A DNA stretch of 61,449 nt from Bacillota bacterium (lineage in GTDB: Bacteria > Bacillota > Sulfobacillia > JAJZYS01 > JAJYTV01): NCBI GenBank assembly GCA_021793645.1, contig JAJYSJ010000014.1, positions 1 through 61,449 of the forward strand. The letters run 5' to 3'. The position numbers and the translations under genes were made by a program. The notes below the pieces were generated by a model. The model saw only the letters and a program-made list of their open reading frames with translations. It had not been told where the DNA came from and ran no database searches. Shown here piece after piece: positions 35,072 through 43,809 of the stretch. Every line of letters begins with the position of its first letter. The stretch's first letter is position 1.

Positions 35072-35815
35072 ATGGAGCGCGGGCAGCAGGCCTACGAGCG
35101 CTGGCGGGAGGACGGTGGGGCGCAATCCCGGGAGGCCTACCTGCCGCTCGTGCACGAGCAGGCGGCGCGCATCCTGCGTCGGCTGCCCACCGGCATCCTC
35201 GAGCGGGATGAGGTGATCTCCTACGGGGTCATCGGGCTCCTCGAGGCGCTGGAGCAGTACGACCCGCGGCGCGGAGTTCCGCTGGAAGCCTACCTGCGCA
35301 CCCAGATCCGCCGGCGCATTCTGGACGGGCTCCGCAGTCAGGACCGCCTTCCCAGGCGGCTTCGTGCTCGCGAGCGTCAGGTGCGGGACGCCTACGCCCA
35401 GCTTGAGCAGGAGCACCTGCGCAGCGCCACCGACGACGAGGTTGCCGAGCGGCTTGGTCTCTCAAACAAGGAGTTTCAGGAATGGCTGGTGGACCTCGGC
35501 TTCACCACCGTTTGGTCGATCGAGATCCTCGAGGAGCACGGCGTCGAGCCGGAGGACGGCAATCGGACGCCTGAGGCGGCGCTCGAGGAAGGCGAACTGC
35601 TGAAGATCCTCGCGACCGCCGTCGAGAAGCTACCCCAACGCGAGCAGGACGTGCTCGCCGCACACTACGACCTTGGGTACAGTCTGCAGGAGGTGGCTCA
35701 GGCAATGGACCTTTCGGAGCGTTACGTGGCGGCGCTGCACAGCCGGGCAGTACTGCGCCTGCGCGGCGCACTCAGCCGCTATCGCGCAGTGATGCGGGGA
35801 AGGGACCCGCGTTGA
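35072..35815 (+). CDS. sigD: flagellar sigma factor SigD/FliA
   Basis: A 247-residue sigma-28-type factor. Region 2 (LPTGILERDEVISYGVIGLLEALEQYDP, then RIRRRILDGLRSQD), region 3 (ATDDEVAERLGLSNKEFQEWL) and region 4 (LPQREQDVLAAHYDLGYSLQEVAQAMDLSERYV) are all present. It directs late genes such as flagellin and is held inactive by FlgM until the hook is finished. Position after flhF/flhG and before a SwrB-like gene matches the Bacillus fla/che order. Confidence 0.96.
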   Translation: MERGQQAYERWREDGGAQSREAYLPLVHEQAARILRRLPTGILERDEVISYGVIGLLEALEQYDPRRGVPLEAYLRTQIRRRILDGLRSQDRLPRRLRARERQVRDAYAQLEQEHLRSATDDEVAERLGLSNKEFQEWLVDLGFTTVWSIEILEEHGVEPEDGNRTPEAALEEGELLKILATAVEKLPQREQDVLAAHYDLGYSLQEVAQAMDLSERYVAALHSRAVLRLRGALSRYRAVMRGRDPR

Positions 35816-36237
35816 ACGCGCGCGAGCGCACCGACCTCGAGACCCTGCTCGGGGAGTTCAGCCGTTCGCTCGAGCAGGCGAATCGCGAGCTGCTCGAGGA
35901 GCTGCAGGGGGAGCTGAGGGACCTCAGGGCCCGGATCGCCGCACTGGAGGGCCAGGTGGGGGTGGCGCGCGCCGAGTCTGCGGCACTGGCCCAGCGCGTT
36001 GCGGAGCTGACAGAGACCGCCTCAGGCGCACCATTTGTGCCGGCGCAGACCGATCCGGCCGTCGATCGGGCGACCGAGGAAATTCGCGAACGGCATCAGG
36101 AGGTCTGGGACCGGCTGCTGGCCGGAGACGATCCAGAGGAGATCGCGCGCAGGACAAACCGGCCGCTCGGCGAAATACAACTGATCGTCCGTTTGCTCCA
36201 ACCACGCAACCCGGCCCCCGGCCGCCAAGGGAGGTAA
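35812..36237 (+). CDS. SwrB-like / DUF6115-type coiled-coil protein
   Basis: A 141-residue protein with a long N-terminal coiled coil (Leu/Glu/Arg-rich, about residues 5-70) and a small C-terminal helix-turn-helix-like end, LLAGDDPEEIARRTNRPLGEIQLIVRLL. This end matches the C-terminal pattern of SwrB-type proteins found after sigD in Bacillus, where SwrB promotes FliF-FliG assembly. Unlike Bacillus SwrB there is no N-terminal membrane helix. Overlaps sigD by 4 bases. Assignment by position and C-terminal pattern. Confidence 0.65.
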   Translation: MNARERTDLETLLGEFSRSLEQANRELLEELQGELRDLRARIAALEGQVGVARAESAALAQRVAELTETASGAPFVPAQTDPAVDRATEEIRERHQEVWDRLLAGDDPEEIARRTNRPLGEIQLIVRLLQPRNPAPGRQGR

Positions 36238-36242
36238 CCCGC

Positions 36243-36650
36243 ATGGGACCGCTCGTCGCGATGGATATCAGCACTTCAGGCCTCACCGCCTACCGCGAGA
36301 TGATGAACGTCATCGCGAGCAACATCGCGAACATGTACTCCACCGTGACGCCGCAGGGAGGGGCCTACCAGGCACAGCAGGCCGTCCTCAGCCCTGGACC
36401 GTCCTTCCAGACGACGCTGCAGCAGGCATTCTCGCCGCAGGGCGTCGAGGTGGCGGCAATCGTCCCGCAGGGTTCCGCCGCGCCCCCCGCGGCTGCGGGG
36501 AGCGGTCTGCAGCAGCAGACCAACGTCGACCTCGTGCAGCAGATGAGCCAGCTGATCGCTGCAAGCCGAGCCTACGACGCGAACGCTTCGGCGTTCTCGG
36601 TGGAGAAGTCGGTCGAAACGAGGGCGCTGCAACTTGGCCAGAACGCCTGA
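36243..36650 (+). CDS. flgC: FlgC, proximal rod protein
   Basis: A 135-residue rod protein. The N-terminus MDISTSGLTAYREMMNVIASNIANMYST and C-terminal NVDLVQQMSQLIAASRAYDANASAF are FlgC features. It normally sits between flgB and fliE; here it has moved next to fliF, while flgB and fliE remain together 15 kb upstream. Overlaps fliF by 17 bases. The usual start of the family, shortly before AMDIS, agrees with ATG 36243. Confidence 0.9.
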   Translation: MGPLVAMDISTSGLTAYREMMNVIASNIANMYSTVTPQGGAYQAQQAVLSPGPSFQTTLQQAFSPQGVEVAAIVPQGSAAPPAAAGSGLQQQTNVDLVQQMSQLIAASRAYDANASAFSVEKSVETRALQLGQNA

Positions 36651-38202
36651 ACCGGGCTCGCCGCCCGCGGGCGGCGCCGATCTTTCGCGGATCTTCTCGT
36701 CGGCACAAGGCTTTTGGTCTTCCCGCGCGCCAAGCGAGCGCAGACGCTACGTCACCTTGGGCGTGGCGCTGGTTGTGCTCGTTTTCGCCGCGACCTACTT
36801 CCTGACCCGCAATCCGATGACGCTCGTCTTTTACAACCTGAATGCGGCAGATGCCGGCCAGGTGACGCAGCAGCTCACATCGCTGAAGATCCCCTACCAG
36901 CTGAAGGGGACCAGCATTTACGTGCCGTCGTCGATGGCCGATCAGGCGCGCGTAGACCTCGCGACGCAGGGCCTGCCGGCGCAAGGCAGCGTCGGCTACA
37001 GCAGCGTGCTGCAGTCGAGCGGCCTCGGCGAGACGAGCCAGCAGTTCACCCTCGCCACCTTGAACGCGCTGCAGGCCGACCTCGCGACGACGATCGAGTC
37101 GATCTCCGGCGTGCAAAAGGCTAACGTGTACATCTACCAGTCGCAGCCGTCCGTATTCGTCGACCAGGCCACCTCGCAGGCCACGGCATCGGTCTTCGTC
37201 GACCTGATGCCGGGCGTCAGCCTGTCGCCGCGCCAGGTGCTCGGCATCCAGGACCTCGTGGCGCATGCGGTGGGCGGGGGATTGCGCTCCGCAGACGTCT
37301 CGGTGGAAGACCAGAGCGGCAACTCGCTCGCATCTGCAGGCTCGGCGACGAATCCGTCGGCGAATGGCGGCAGTTCGGAGATCGGGCTGCAGCAGCAGTT
37401 CCAGAATGAACTGGACGGGCAGATCGCCGCACTGCTGACTCCGATCGTCGGCAAAGGCAACGTGATCGTCCAAACGAACGCCACCTTGGACCTTACGCAG
37501 ACGAGCTCCAAGTCGACGATCGTGCAGCCGCTTCCCTCGGGCCAGGGCGTTCCCGTCTCGGACCACACGATTAAGGAGACCTTCACCGGCACCGGCACAC
37601 CGCCGACGGTGTCGGGCTCCTCCTCCGTCCCGACCTATCCCAGCAGCACCGGAGGCACGAACAGCCTCAACTATACCGACAGCACGATCAACTACGACGT
37701 GACGAAGGTCAACCAGACCGTGACCTCACAGCCCTTCACCCTGAAGGGGCTGACCGTTTCCGTCACACTGAACTCGCGCGTCTACCACCTGACAGGGGCC
37801 AACCAACGTGCAATCCAGAAGCTGATTGCGACGGCCGTGGGCTATACGAACAGCAAGAAGGCCGCCGCGGACATCACGATCTTCTCGGCTCCCTTTGCCA
37901 AGGCGCCAGCGCCGAACTTCGGCAATACCTCCACACTCCCGTCTCCGATCGTGCTGGCGGGCGCAGCGGCGGGAGTGGTGGTGCTGCTGCTCGTGCTATT
38001 CCTGATCCTGCGACGCCGTCCCAAGGTACAGGTCCAGCGGCTGCAGCCCCCGCCGCTCTCTCCGCCGCCAGCGCCCGATCCCAGCCGCCAGGTGCTAGAT
38101 AGGGTCCGTACGCTCGTGCAGGACGATCCCGAGGAAGCCGCGCAGCTCGTGCGCGGCTGGCTGCGCGAAGACTCGAAGGACCGCGCGCGGCGCCGAGGAT
38201 AA
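36634..38202 (+). CDS. fliF: FliF, MS-ring protein
   Basis: A 522-residue FliF. The first membrane helix is at about 35-55 (YVTLGVALVVLVFAATYFL), then ring-building domains (LVFYNLNAADAGQVTQQL, IESISGVQKANVYI), a Ser/Thr/Gly-rich insertion, and a second helix at about 435-460. The C-terminus QDDPEEAAQLVRGWLRED is the FliG-binding tail. FliF is the base on which the motor and export gate assemble. The TTG start lies in the end of flgC with no strong ribosome site, so it may rely on translational coupling. Confidence 0.94.
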   Translation: MARTPEPGSPPAGGADLSRIFSSAQGFWSSRAPSERRRYVTLGVALVVLVFAATYFLTRNPMTLVFYNLNAADAGQVTQQLTSLKIPYQLKGTSIYVPSSMADQARVDLATQGLPAQGSVGYSSVLQSSGLGETSQQFTLATLNALQADLATTIESISGVQKANVYIYQSQPSVFVDQATSQATASVFVDLMPGVSLSPRQVLGIQDLVAHAVGGGLRSADVSVEDQSGNSLASAGSATNPSANGGSSEIGLQQQFQNELDGQIAALLTPIVGKGNVIVQTNATLDLTQTSSKSTIVQPLPSGQGVPVSDHTIKETFTGTGTPPTVSGSSSVPTYPSSTGGTNSLNYTDSTINYDVTKVNQTVTSQPFTLKGLTVSVTLNSRVYHLTGANQRAIQKLIATAVGYTNSKKAAADITIFSAPFAKAPAPNFGNTSTLPSPIVLAGAAAGVVVLLLVLFLILRRRPKVQVQRLQPPPLSPPPAPDPSRQVLDRVRTLVQDDPEEAAQLVRGWLREDSKDRARRRG

Positions 38203-38276
38203 GCCAAATCGGCACCTGCGGCGGCGAAAAACGCGTTTCAGCGACGCTAGCAGTCATATCAGGCGCTATATGGCCA

Positions 38277-38304
38277 GACGAAAGATATCCTACTGTGCGA
38301 TAAC
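38277..38304 (+). promoter_or_regulatory. possible sigma-D promoter for flgM
   Basis: GCGATAAC at 38297-38304 resembles the GCCGATAA -10 element of flagellar sigma promoters. A GAAA at 38280-38283 could act as a -35, though the spacing is 2-3 bases short. It is 36 bases upstream of the flgM start, in the 137-base gap after fliF, where a late-gene promoter is expected. Confidence 0.4.
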
Positions 38305-38339
38305 GATGGCTAGAGGGACTTGGACGGGAGGTGGGTGCG

Positions 38340-38603
38340 GTGAAGATTGACGAGGTCTCTGGCGTTCCAGAACTGCCTTCGATCCGGCAGGGCGACCTGC
38401 AGCGGGAGGCGGAGCTCCAGCGGCAGAACGTCCAGCCGCCAACCCCGCCCGATCAGGTCGAGATCTCCCAGGCCGCACGCTTCGCGCCGGAGGCAAATCC
38501 TGCGGCGCGCGTCGAGAAGCTCCGACAGGCACTCGACCGCGGCCTGCAGGTACACTCCGCGGAGGTCGCCAAGGCACTCGTTCGCGACGGGGTCGTGAAG
38601 TGA
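38340..38603 (+). CDS. flgM: FlgM, anti-sigma-D factor
   Basis: An 87-residue FlgM-like protein starting at GTG 38340 behind GGGAGGTG. The N-terminus (VKIDEVSG) is disordered and the C-terminal half, DQVEISQAARFA and RVEKLRQALDRGLQVHSAEVAKAL, matches the sigma-28-binding region. FlgM is exported through the finished hook, releasing SigD for flagellin expression. It leads the flgM-flgN-flgK-flgL group and overlaps flgN by 4 bases. Confidence 0.9.
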   Translation: MKIDEVSGVPELPSIRQGDLQREAELQRQNVQPPTPPDQVEISQAARFAPEANPAARVEKLRQALDRGLQVHSAEVAKALVRDGVVK

Positions 38604-38932
38604 GCGTCGAGAGCGAGGTGCAGCAGCTTGTGGACCTGTACCACAGGCTCGCGGCCCTTCTCGGCGAGATCGAGCAGGCGGTGATGCTAGCCGACACGGA
38701 CCGCCTTTCGGAGCTCGTGCCGCAGCAGGAAGAACTGATGCGGCGCGCTGCCGAGATGCCGTTGCCAAGCGAGGCACCGCCCGCGCTGGTGCAGCAGCTG
38801 GAAGAGGCGGCGGGGGAAGCGGTGCGGCGCAATACGACGAATGCCGTGCTGCTCTCGGAGCAGCTTGCGCTCATCCAGGAGACGATGAAAGCCATTTTAG
38901 GCGAGCAGCGGGCGATCGACCACCTCGCCTGA
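38600..38932 (+). CDS. flgN: FlgN, chaperone for hook-filament junction proteins
   Basis: A 110-residue helical protein with the FlgN pattern: an N-terminal amphipathic helix (LVDLYHRLAALLGEIEQAVM), the LSELVPQQEELM segment, and a C-terminal long helix. FlgN holds FlgK and FlgL before export. The GTG start overlaps flgM and the gene is followed by flgK, the canonical arrangement. Confidence 0.88.
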   Translation: MSVESEVQQLVDLYHRLAALLGEIEQAVMLADTDRLSELVPQQEELMRRAAEMPLPSEAPPALVQQLEEAAGEAVRRNTTNAVLLSEQLALIQETMKAILGEQRAIDHLA

Positions 38933-38955
38933 CAGCCTTTTTAGGGGGGATTACG

Positions 38956-40476
38956 GTGCCAGGAGCGTTCTTCGGCCTCGACATCGCCAACACGGCGCTC
39001 TCTGCAGCGCAGGTGCTGATGGATGTCGCGGGTCAGAACATCGCCAATGACGCCACCCCCGGATACTCGCGCCAGGTCGCCGAGCCTACGACCACGACGC
39101 CATACGCCCAGCCGGACATGGGCGGGACCTACACGCCGCAGCTCGGCACGGGAGTGGAGATCTCAAGCGTGAACCGCGTGCGCGCGAGCTACCTCGACGG
39201 CCTGTTCCGCACGACGCAGAGCGCTGTCGGCCTCTACAGCACGCGTCAGGGGTACCTTTCGGCCCTGCAGAGCGTGCTGAACGAACCGGGCCAGAACGGT
39301 CTTTCGTCCGCCTTGAACCGCTTCTTCGGAGACTTCCAGACCCTCAGCCAGGACCCGCAGAGCAGCGCAGCGCGCACCGTGGTGCAGCAGGACGGCGAGG
39401 CAGTCACCGCGCAGATCCAGCAGATCTACCAGGGGCTGCAAAGCGTCGGTCAGCAGGCGCAAAGCCAGGCGACGCAGGACGTGCAGACCGTCAATAGCGA
39501 TCTGCAGCAGCTCGCAAACCTCAACACGACGATTGCGTCGGCCCAGGCCCTTGGGCAGCAGCCGAACGACCTGCTCGACCAGCGGGACAACGTCCTGGAT
39601 TCGCTCTCGAAGCTGATCAACATCAACGTCTCGCGGACGGTGACGCTGCCTGGCGGAGCCCCGGCGCCGCAGGGCCAGTACACGACCAATGCGATCACGC
39701 AGGTGAGCGTCTCGATCCAGGACACGAGCGGCAACCAGGTCACGCTCCTGAGCGGAGGAGACGCGGGGTCGCTTACCCTCACGCCGAGCACGACGGCAGG
39801 TGCGCCGCAGTTCACCCTGAGCGCGACGGCGGCCGCGAATACGACCTACACCGGAAGCGGCAGCATCGCACCGACAGGCGGCACGATCGGCGCGGCGTAC
39901 GGCTTTGTCAACCAGGACCTGAACCCAAGCCAGGCCGGCCCGCCCCCGTCCTTGATGTACCAGTTCAACCAGGCGGTCTCTCAGCTCGCGAGCGCTGTCA
40001 ACGCGCAGCACGCGGCGGGCTACTACCAGGACCCGACGAACGGCGCTTGGGCGACAGGCCTCAACTTCTTCGCACCCTCCAGCGGCACGACGATCACCGC
40101 GGCGAACATCGAGGTCAATCCGCTGATCCAGGGAAACACCGCCTACATCGCTGCCGGTGCGACGGCGAGTCCGGGCGACGGCCAGAACGCCACGGCGATC
40201 GCGAACATCGCCCAGGAGCCAAGCGGTCCGCTGTCGCAGTACGGAGGCTTCGTCGCCAACGTCGGCAGCCAGGTCGACCTCTCACAGAATCTGCAGAACA
40301 CGGCGCAGTCGCTCCTGAGCCAGGTGACGAGCCAGCGCCAGCAGACCGCGGGGGTCTCGATCAACGAGGAGATGACGAACCTCGTCCAGGCCCAGGCCAT
40401 GTACACGGCGGCCTCCAAGGTGGCGCAGATCATGGACAGCTCCCTGCAGTCGCTGATCAGTGCCATCCAGCCATAG
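38956..40476 (+). CDS. flgK: FlgK, hook-filament junction protein 1
   Basis: A 506-residue FlgK. The N-terminus FFGLDIANTALSAAQVLMDVAGQNIANDATPGYSRQ and C-terminus SQRQQTAGVSINEEMTNLVQAQAMYTAASKVAQIMD are the paired axial helices. The central domain is variable. The GTG start at 38956 follows AGGGGGG about 7 bases upstream. FlgK joins the hook to the filament with FlgL, encoded next. Confidence 0.96.
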   Translation: MPGAFFGLDIANTALSAAQVLMDVAGQNIANDATPGYSRQVAEPTTTTPYAQPDMGGTYTPQLGTGVEISSVNRVRASYLDGLFRTTQSAVGLYSTRQGYLSALQSVLNEPGQNGLSSALNRFFGDFQTLSQDPQSSAARTVVQQDGEAVTAQIQQIYQGLQSVGQQAQSQATQDVQTVNSDLQQLANLNTTIASAQALGQQPNDLLDQRDNVLDSLSKLININVSRTVTLPGGAPAPQGQYTTNAITQVSVSIQDTSGNQVTLLSGGDAGSLTLTPSTTAGAPQFTLSATAAANTTYTGSGSIAPTGGTIGAAYGFVNQDLNPSQAGPPPSLMYQFNQAVSQLASAVNAQHAAGYYQDPTNGAWATGLNFFAPSSGTTITAANIEVNPLIQGNTAYIAAGATASPGDGQNATAIANIAQEPSGPLSQYGGFVANVGSQVDLSQNLQNTAQSLLSQVTSQRQQTAGVSINEEMTNLVQAQAMYTAASKVAQIMDSSLQSLISAIQP

Positions 40477-40525
40477 TTCTGTTCGATCGCCTACCCAGGG
40501 AGTCCCGGCAAGGAGGGAGACCCGG

Positions 40526-41536
40526 ATGCGAATTTCCGACCAGATGATGTACCAGAGCATGACCCAGAATATCGACCAGGCGCAGGCCGCCTACGTCAAA
40601 ACACAGCAGGAGGCGAGTTCCGGGCTCTCCATCTCGCAGCCGTCGGACAACCCCGCGGGCACTGCGGTCGTGCTGAATCTGCAAGCCGCCCAGTCCCAGG
40701 TGCAATCGTTCCAGAGCAACGCCCAGGCGGCGCAAAGCCAGATGACGACGGCGGACCAGACGCTCTCCCAGTTGCAGAGCGTGGTCACTTCCGCGATGTC
40801 GCTGGCCAATCAAGGACTCTCCGGCAGCGCGACCGCAACGGACATGGGGGACATGAGCCAGCAGGCCGGGGGCCTTGTGAGCCAGTTCGGCACGCTGGCG
40901 AACACGACCTACGCCGGACAGTACGTCTTCTCCGGCACAGCGCAGCAGGCTCCCCTTTCGGGGTCGAGCAACACCCCGAGCAGCGAGCAGACCGCCGGGA
41001 CGTTCACCTCGCAAAGCGTCGAGATCGGCGCGGGCGTGATGGTTCCCACATCCGTCAACGCAACGTCGGTTCTCGGAGGTCCGCAGTACGCTTCGGGCAC
41101 GCAGGTCTCCACCATGCCGCAATGGGCCCAGCAGTACGCGACGGCGCATGGTGACGTGACGAGCAGCGCAACGCCGCCCCAGACCACCACGACCGCGCTG
41201 ACCTTGTCGATCCCGAATATCCTCAGTTCTCTGCAGTCAGACCTTGCGGCCGGCAACACGGCCGCGGTGGAGGCTGACCTCGGCGCCCTGCAGGCGCAGG
41301 CGGGCAACCTCAACAGCGTCCGCGCGGCGCTCGGGGCGAACATGAACCGGGTCCAGGCTGCGATCTCCCAGCTTACGACTACATCGACTACGCTGCAGAC
41401 GCAGCAGGGGAACGTTGAGAACGTGAACATGGCGCAGATCATCACCCAGCTCACGGCGCAGCAGACAGCCTATCAGGCGGCGGTTGCCGCAGGTGCGAAC
41501 CTGAAGCTGCCGACGCTTGCGAACTACCTGACGTAA
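40526..41536 (+). CDS. flgL: FlgL, hook-filament junction protein 3
   Basis: A 336-residue flagellin-like junction protein starting at ATG 40526 behind AAGGAGGG. The N-terminus MRISDQMMYQSMTQNIDQAQ and EASSGLSISQPSDNPAGTAVVL are FlgL hallmarks, and the C-terminus (NMAQIITQLTAQQTAYQAAVAAGA) pairs with it. Last gene of the plus-strand flagellar run. Confidence 0.95.
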   Translation: MRISDQMMYQSMTQNIDQAQAAYVKTQQEASSGLSISQPSDNPAGTAVVLNLQAAQSQVQSFQSNAQAAQSQMTTADQTLSQLQSVVTSAMSLANQGLSGSATATDMGDMSQQAGGLVSQFGTLANTTYAGQYVFSGTAQQAPLSGSSNTPSSEQTAGTFTSQSVEIGAGVMVPTSVNATSVLGGPQYASGTQVSTMPQWAQQYATAHGDVTSSATPPQTTTTALTLSIPNILSSLQSDLAAGNTAAVEADLGALQAQAGNLNSVRAALGANMNRVQAAISQLTTTSTTLQTQQGNVENVNMAQIITQLTAQQTAYQAAVAAGANLKLPTLANYLT

Positions 41537-41543
41537 ACGGGTT

Positions 41544-41596
41544 GGGAGCAGAAAGAACGCGCCCGCCAAGGTGGAGGGCGCGTTCTTTCTGCTCCC
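41544..41596. terminator. bidirectional terminator between flgL and the convergent flagellin group
   Basis: A perfect 21-bp stem, 41544-41564 with 41576-41596, with an 11-base loop. The arms contain AAAGAA/TTCTTT, so each strand shows a short T run inside the stem. It lies 7 bases after the flgL stop and 4 bases before the end of the minus-strand operon. Overlong for a standard terminator but in the right place for two converging operons. Confidence 0.75.
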
Positions 41597-41599
41597 CGG

Positions 41600-41887
41600 T
41601 CAGCCGCGTCGGTCGATCAGTTGGGGTGCCAGGGCCGCTCTGCGCAGCGTAGCGCGGCGGGCGGATGCGCCCGTTCGTGCGATGCGCCCTTTGGAGACGT
41701 CGAGTGTGGCGTCCAGAAGAGATTCGACGCGTGTGCGCTCCGCCTCTGTCGGAGGGGGGCCACCCTCCAGGGATGCGAGCACCGCCGCGATCTGCGGTGA
41801 GAGGGTCTCCTTATGGCGCGTGAAGTCTTGATCCTCAAGGCACGCCTGCTGGGCCTGCAGGAGCTCGATCAGCCGTTGCCAGCTCAC
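41600..41887 (-). CDS. small helical protein of the fliD-fliS group, possible flagellar chaperone
   Basis: A 95-residue protein. GTG at 41887 is chosen because it overlaps the stop of the acetyltransferase gene (GTGA) and the preceding residues of the longer open frame are Arg-rich and non-natural. It has a helical N-terminus (QRLIELLQAQQACLEDQDF) and an Ala/Arg-rich tail. Size and place beside fliS and fliD suggest a FliT-like or FlgN-like chaperone, but no firm family signature is seen. Confidence 0.55.
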   Translation of the reverse strand: MSWQRLIELLQAQQACLEDQDFTRHKETLSPQIAAVLASLEGGPPPTEAERTRVESLLDATLDVSKGRIARTGASARRATLRRAALAPQLIDRRG

Positions 41888-42375
41888 GCGAGCCACCGCG
41901 CCATCAGTACTTCGTCGATGAACTCCGAGCCAACCCGCAGCTGCTCTTTGCGCAGCGCCTCGTCCACGAAGCCGCAGGATAAGAAGAGCGCTCTGCCGGG
42001 GAAATTCGTCGCGAGGACGCTCAAGGTGAGTTTGCGCACGCCTACGCTGCGCGCCCACTCGGCGCCTTCCTCCATGAGTGCGCGACCGACCCCGGCACGG
42101 CGATGCGCGGGGTGGACGACGATGGAGAGCACTCCGACATGTGCGAGCGACGGGGTGGTGTAGCGGCCAATAAACGCGTATCCGGCCAAGTCGCCGGCGT
42201 CCGTTGCAACGAGGAAGGCCGAGACGCCAGAATGCGTGCCCTCGATCTGCTGGCGCAGCCCCGACGCACCCCCGGGATATCGGTCGAGACCGAGGGTTGC
42301 GTCCTGCTGCGCTACTAGGTCGATCAGTGCGGTGATGGCTGCAGCGTCATCTGCGTGGGCCGAACGTATGTCCAT
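41884..42375 (-). CDS. GNAT-family N-acetyltransferase
   Basis: A 163-residue GNAT protein. The acetyl-CoA-binding motif A is clear: VLSIVVHPAHRRAGVGRALM, with the R-x-x-G-x-G/A loop, followed by VRKLTLSVLATNFPGRALFLSCGF and the C-terminal strand. GNAT enzymes acetylate amines on proteins or small molecules. It lies in the fliS-fliD operon, 12 bases after fliD, next to a flagellin glycosyltransferase-like gene, so a role in flagellin or its sugar modification is plausible (inference). Confidence 0.9.
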   Translation of the reverse strand: MDIRSAHADDAAAITALIDLVAQQDATLGLDRYPGGASGLRQQIEGTHSGVSAFLVATDAGDLAGYAFIGRYTTPSLAHVGVLSIVVHPAHRRAGVGRALMEEGAEWARSVGVRKLTLSVLATNFPGRALFLSCGFVDEALRKEQLRVGSEFIDEVLMARWLA

Positions 42376-42387
42376 GCTTTCCTCCGT

Positions 42388-43809
42388 CTAGCCGCCGGAT
42401 CCGCTGCTGGAACCGCTCTGACTGCTGGAACCGCCGCTCATCTGGTTGATCAGCGACGTGACGGTCGACTTCTGGGAGTAGACCGCCAGAAGGCTCGAGA
42501 TCTCCTGGTTGAAGAGATCGCTGAGCGCGCTCTGCTGCATCTGGATGAGGTTCTGCTGCTCCTGCTCCTGAGCGGTCAGGGTTTGGATCTGTGTCGCGAT
42601 GCCCTGCTGGACCGAGTGGAGCTGGCCAGTCGGGCCGGTGAGTTGATTGAGGTAGGACTCCAGCTGTCCCATGATGCTTGTGCTGCCGACGAAGAGGTTC
42701 TGCACGGCGGTCGCGTTTGCCGTGTACTGGCTGTCGAAGGTGCCTTGCGTGAAGTTCAGCTGCGGTGCGGTGTTGGACTTGCTATAGGAGAGTGTGAGGC
42801 CCACCGAGGTGAGGTTCTGGAACCCCACGGGGGCGGAGCTTTGGGACTGCAGGAGGATGCCGTTGACCTGGCTCAGGATGCCTTCTGCGGTGACGTCGCC
42901 GGCCAGGGGCTGCCCCTGCGCGGTGAGCTGGGTCAGGGTGCTCTGCAAGGTCTGGTAATCGGACACGACCTTCTGCAGCGCTGAGACCGCCGGCTGGTTC
43001 GTATTCGTGACGTCCACCGTGGTGCTGCCGGTCGCTGCAAGCGTCAAGGTGAGGCCAGGGATCGTGGTGGAGTCGGTGTTGGTTGCGCTGTACGTCTGTA
43101 GACCGTTCACGGTATAGCTCCACGGCTGCCCAGCTTGCTGCTGCGCCTCCCCGAGCCCGGTAGTGCCGGTTCCCGCGAAGATGCCGCCCGGATCGCTGAC
43201 CGTGATGCTGGCGTAGGTCGTCGAGGCGAGTGCGAGGTAGTAGGACGTGGAGCCGGTCGAGGAGGTCTGGGTGAGGACGGTCGCCGTGACGCCGGCGTTG
43301 GCCGCATTGATCGACTGGGCGATGCTCGTCAGGCTGTCCGTGGACGCCACGTTGACGGTCTTGCCGTTCAGGGAGAAGCTCCCCGTAATGCCGAGGGCAT
43401 TGCCGGAAGACGTTTCGCTCTGGCTGAGATACGTGTTGTACTGCCCGGCCGCGCCGACGACGATCTGATAGACGCCGCTGACAGGAGTGCCGCCGCTTGT
43501 GACCGCCGCGGACAGCACGCTTGTCTGCGAGGAACTCGCACTGGGCGATTGCCAGTTTCCCTGCGTCGTAGCGGTCGTCACGTCCGACTGCAGCTGCTGG
43601 AGCGAACTTTGGACCTGGCTCCAGGCCTGGGAGGCGGTCGTGAGGGACTGCACCTGGGTTGTGATGTTGTCGAGCGGGATCGCGAGCGCCTGCGACTCCG
43701 CCTGGTAGAGCTGCGCAAGCCCGCTGAGGTTGAGACCCGGGTACATGGCGGAGAGCAGCGCGGGGTTGTTGAGCAGGCTCGAGAGGCTTGAGGGACCGCT
43801 CAAACTCAC
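42388..43809 (-). CDS. fliD: FliD, filament cap protein
   Basis: A 473-residue FliD. The N-terminus (LNLSGLAQLYQAESQALAIPLDNITTQ) and the FliD_N segment TSGGTPVSGVYQIVVGAAGQ are recognisable, with a variable Ser/Thr-rich centre and a C-terminal coiled coil (LTAQEQEQQNLIQMQQSALSDLF) ending in a Gly/Ser tail. The cap folds flagellin at the filament tip. Its start overlaps the fliS stop by 4 bases. Confidence 0.94.
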   Translation of the reverse strand: MSLSGPSSLSSLLNNPALLSAMYPGLNLSGLAQLYQAESQALAIPLDNITTQVQSLTTASQAWSQVQSSLQQLQSDVTTATTQGNWQSPSASSSQTSVLSAAVTSGGTPVSGVYQIVVGAAGQYNTYLSQSETSSGNALGITGSFSLNGKTVNVASTDSLTSIAQSINAANAGVTATVLTQTSSTGSTSYYLALASTTYASITVSDPGGIFAGTGTTGLGEAQQQAGQPWSYTVNGLQTYSATNTDSTTIPGLTLTLAATGSTTVDVTNTNQPAVSALQKVVSDYQTLQSTLTQLTAQGQPLAGDVTAEGILSQVNGILLQSQSSAPVGFQNLTSVGLTLSYSKSNTAPQLNFTQGTFDSQYTANATAVQNLFVGSTSIMGQLESYLNQLTGPTGQLHSVQQGIATQIQTLTAQEQEQQNLIQMQQSALSDLFNQEISSLLAVYSQKSTVTSLINQMSGGSSSQSGSSSGSGG

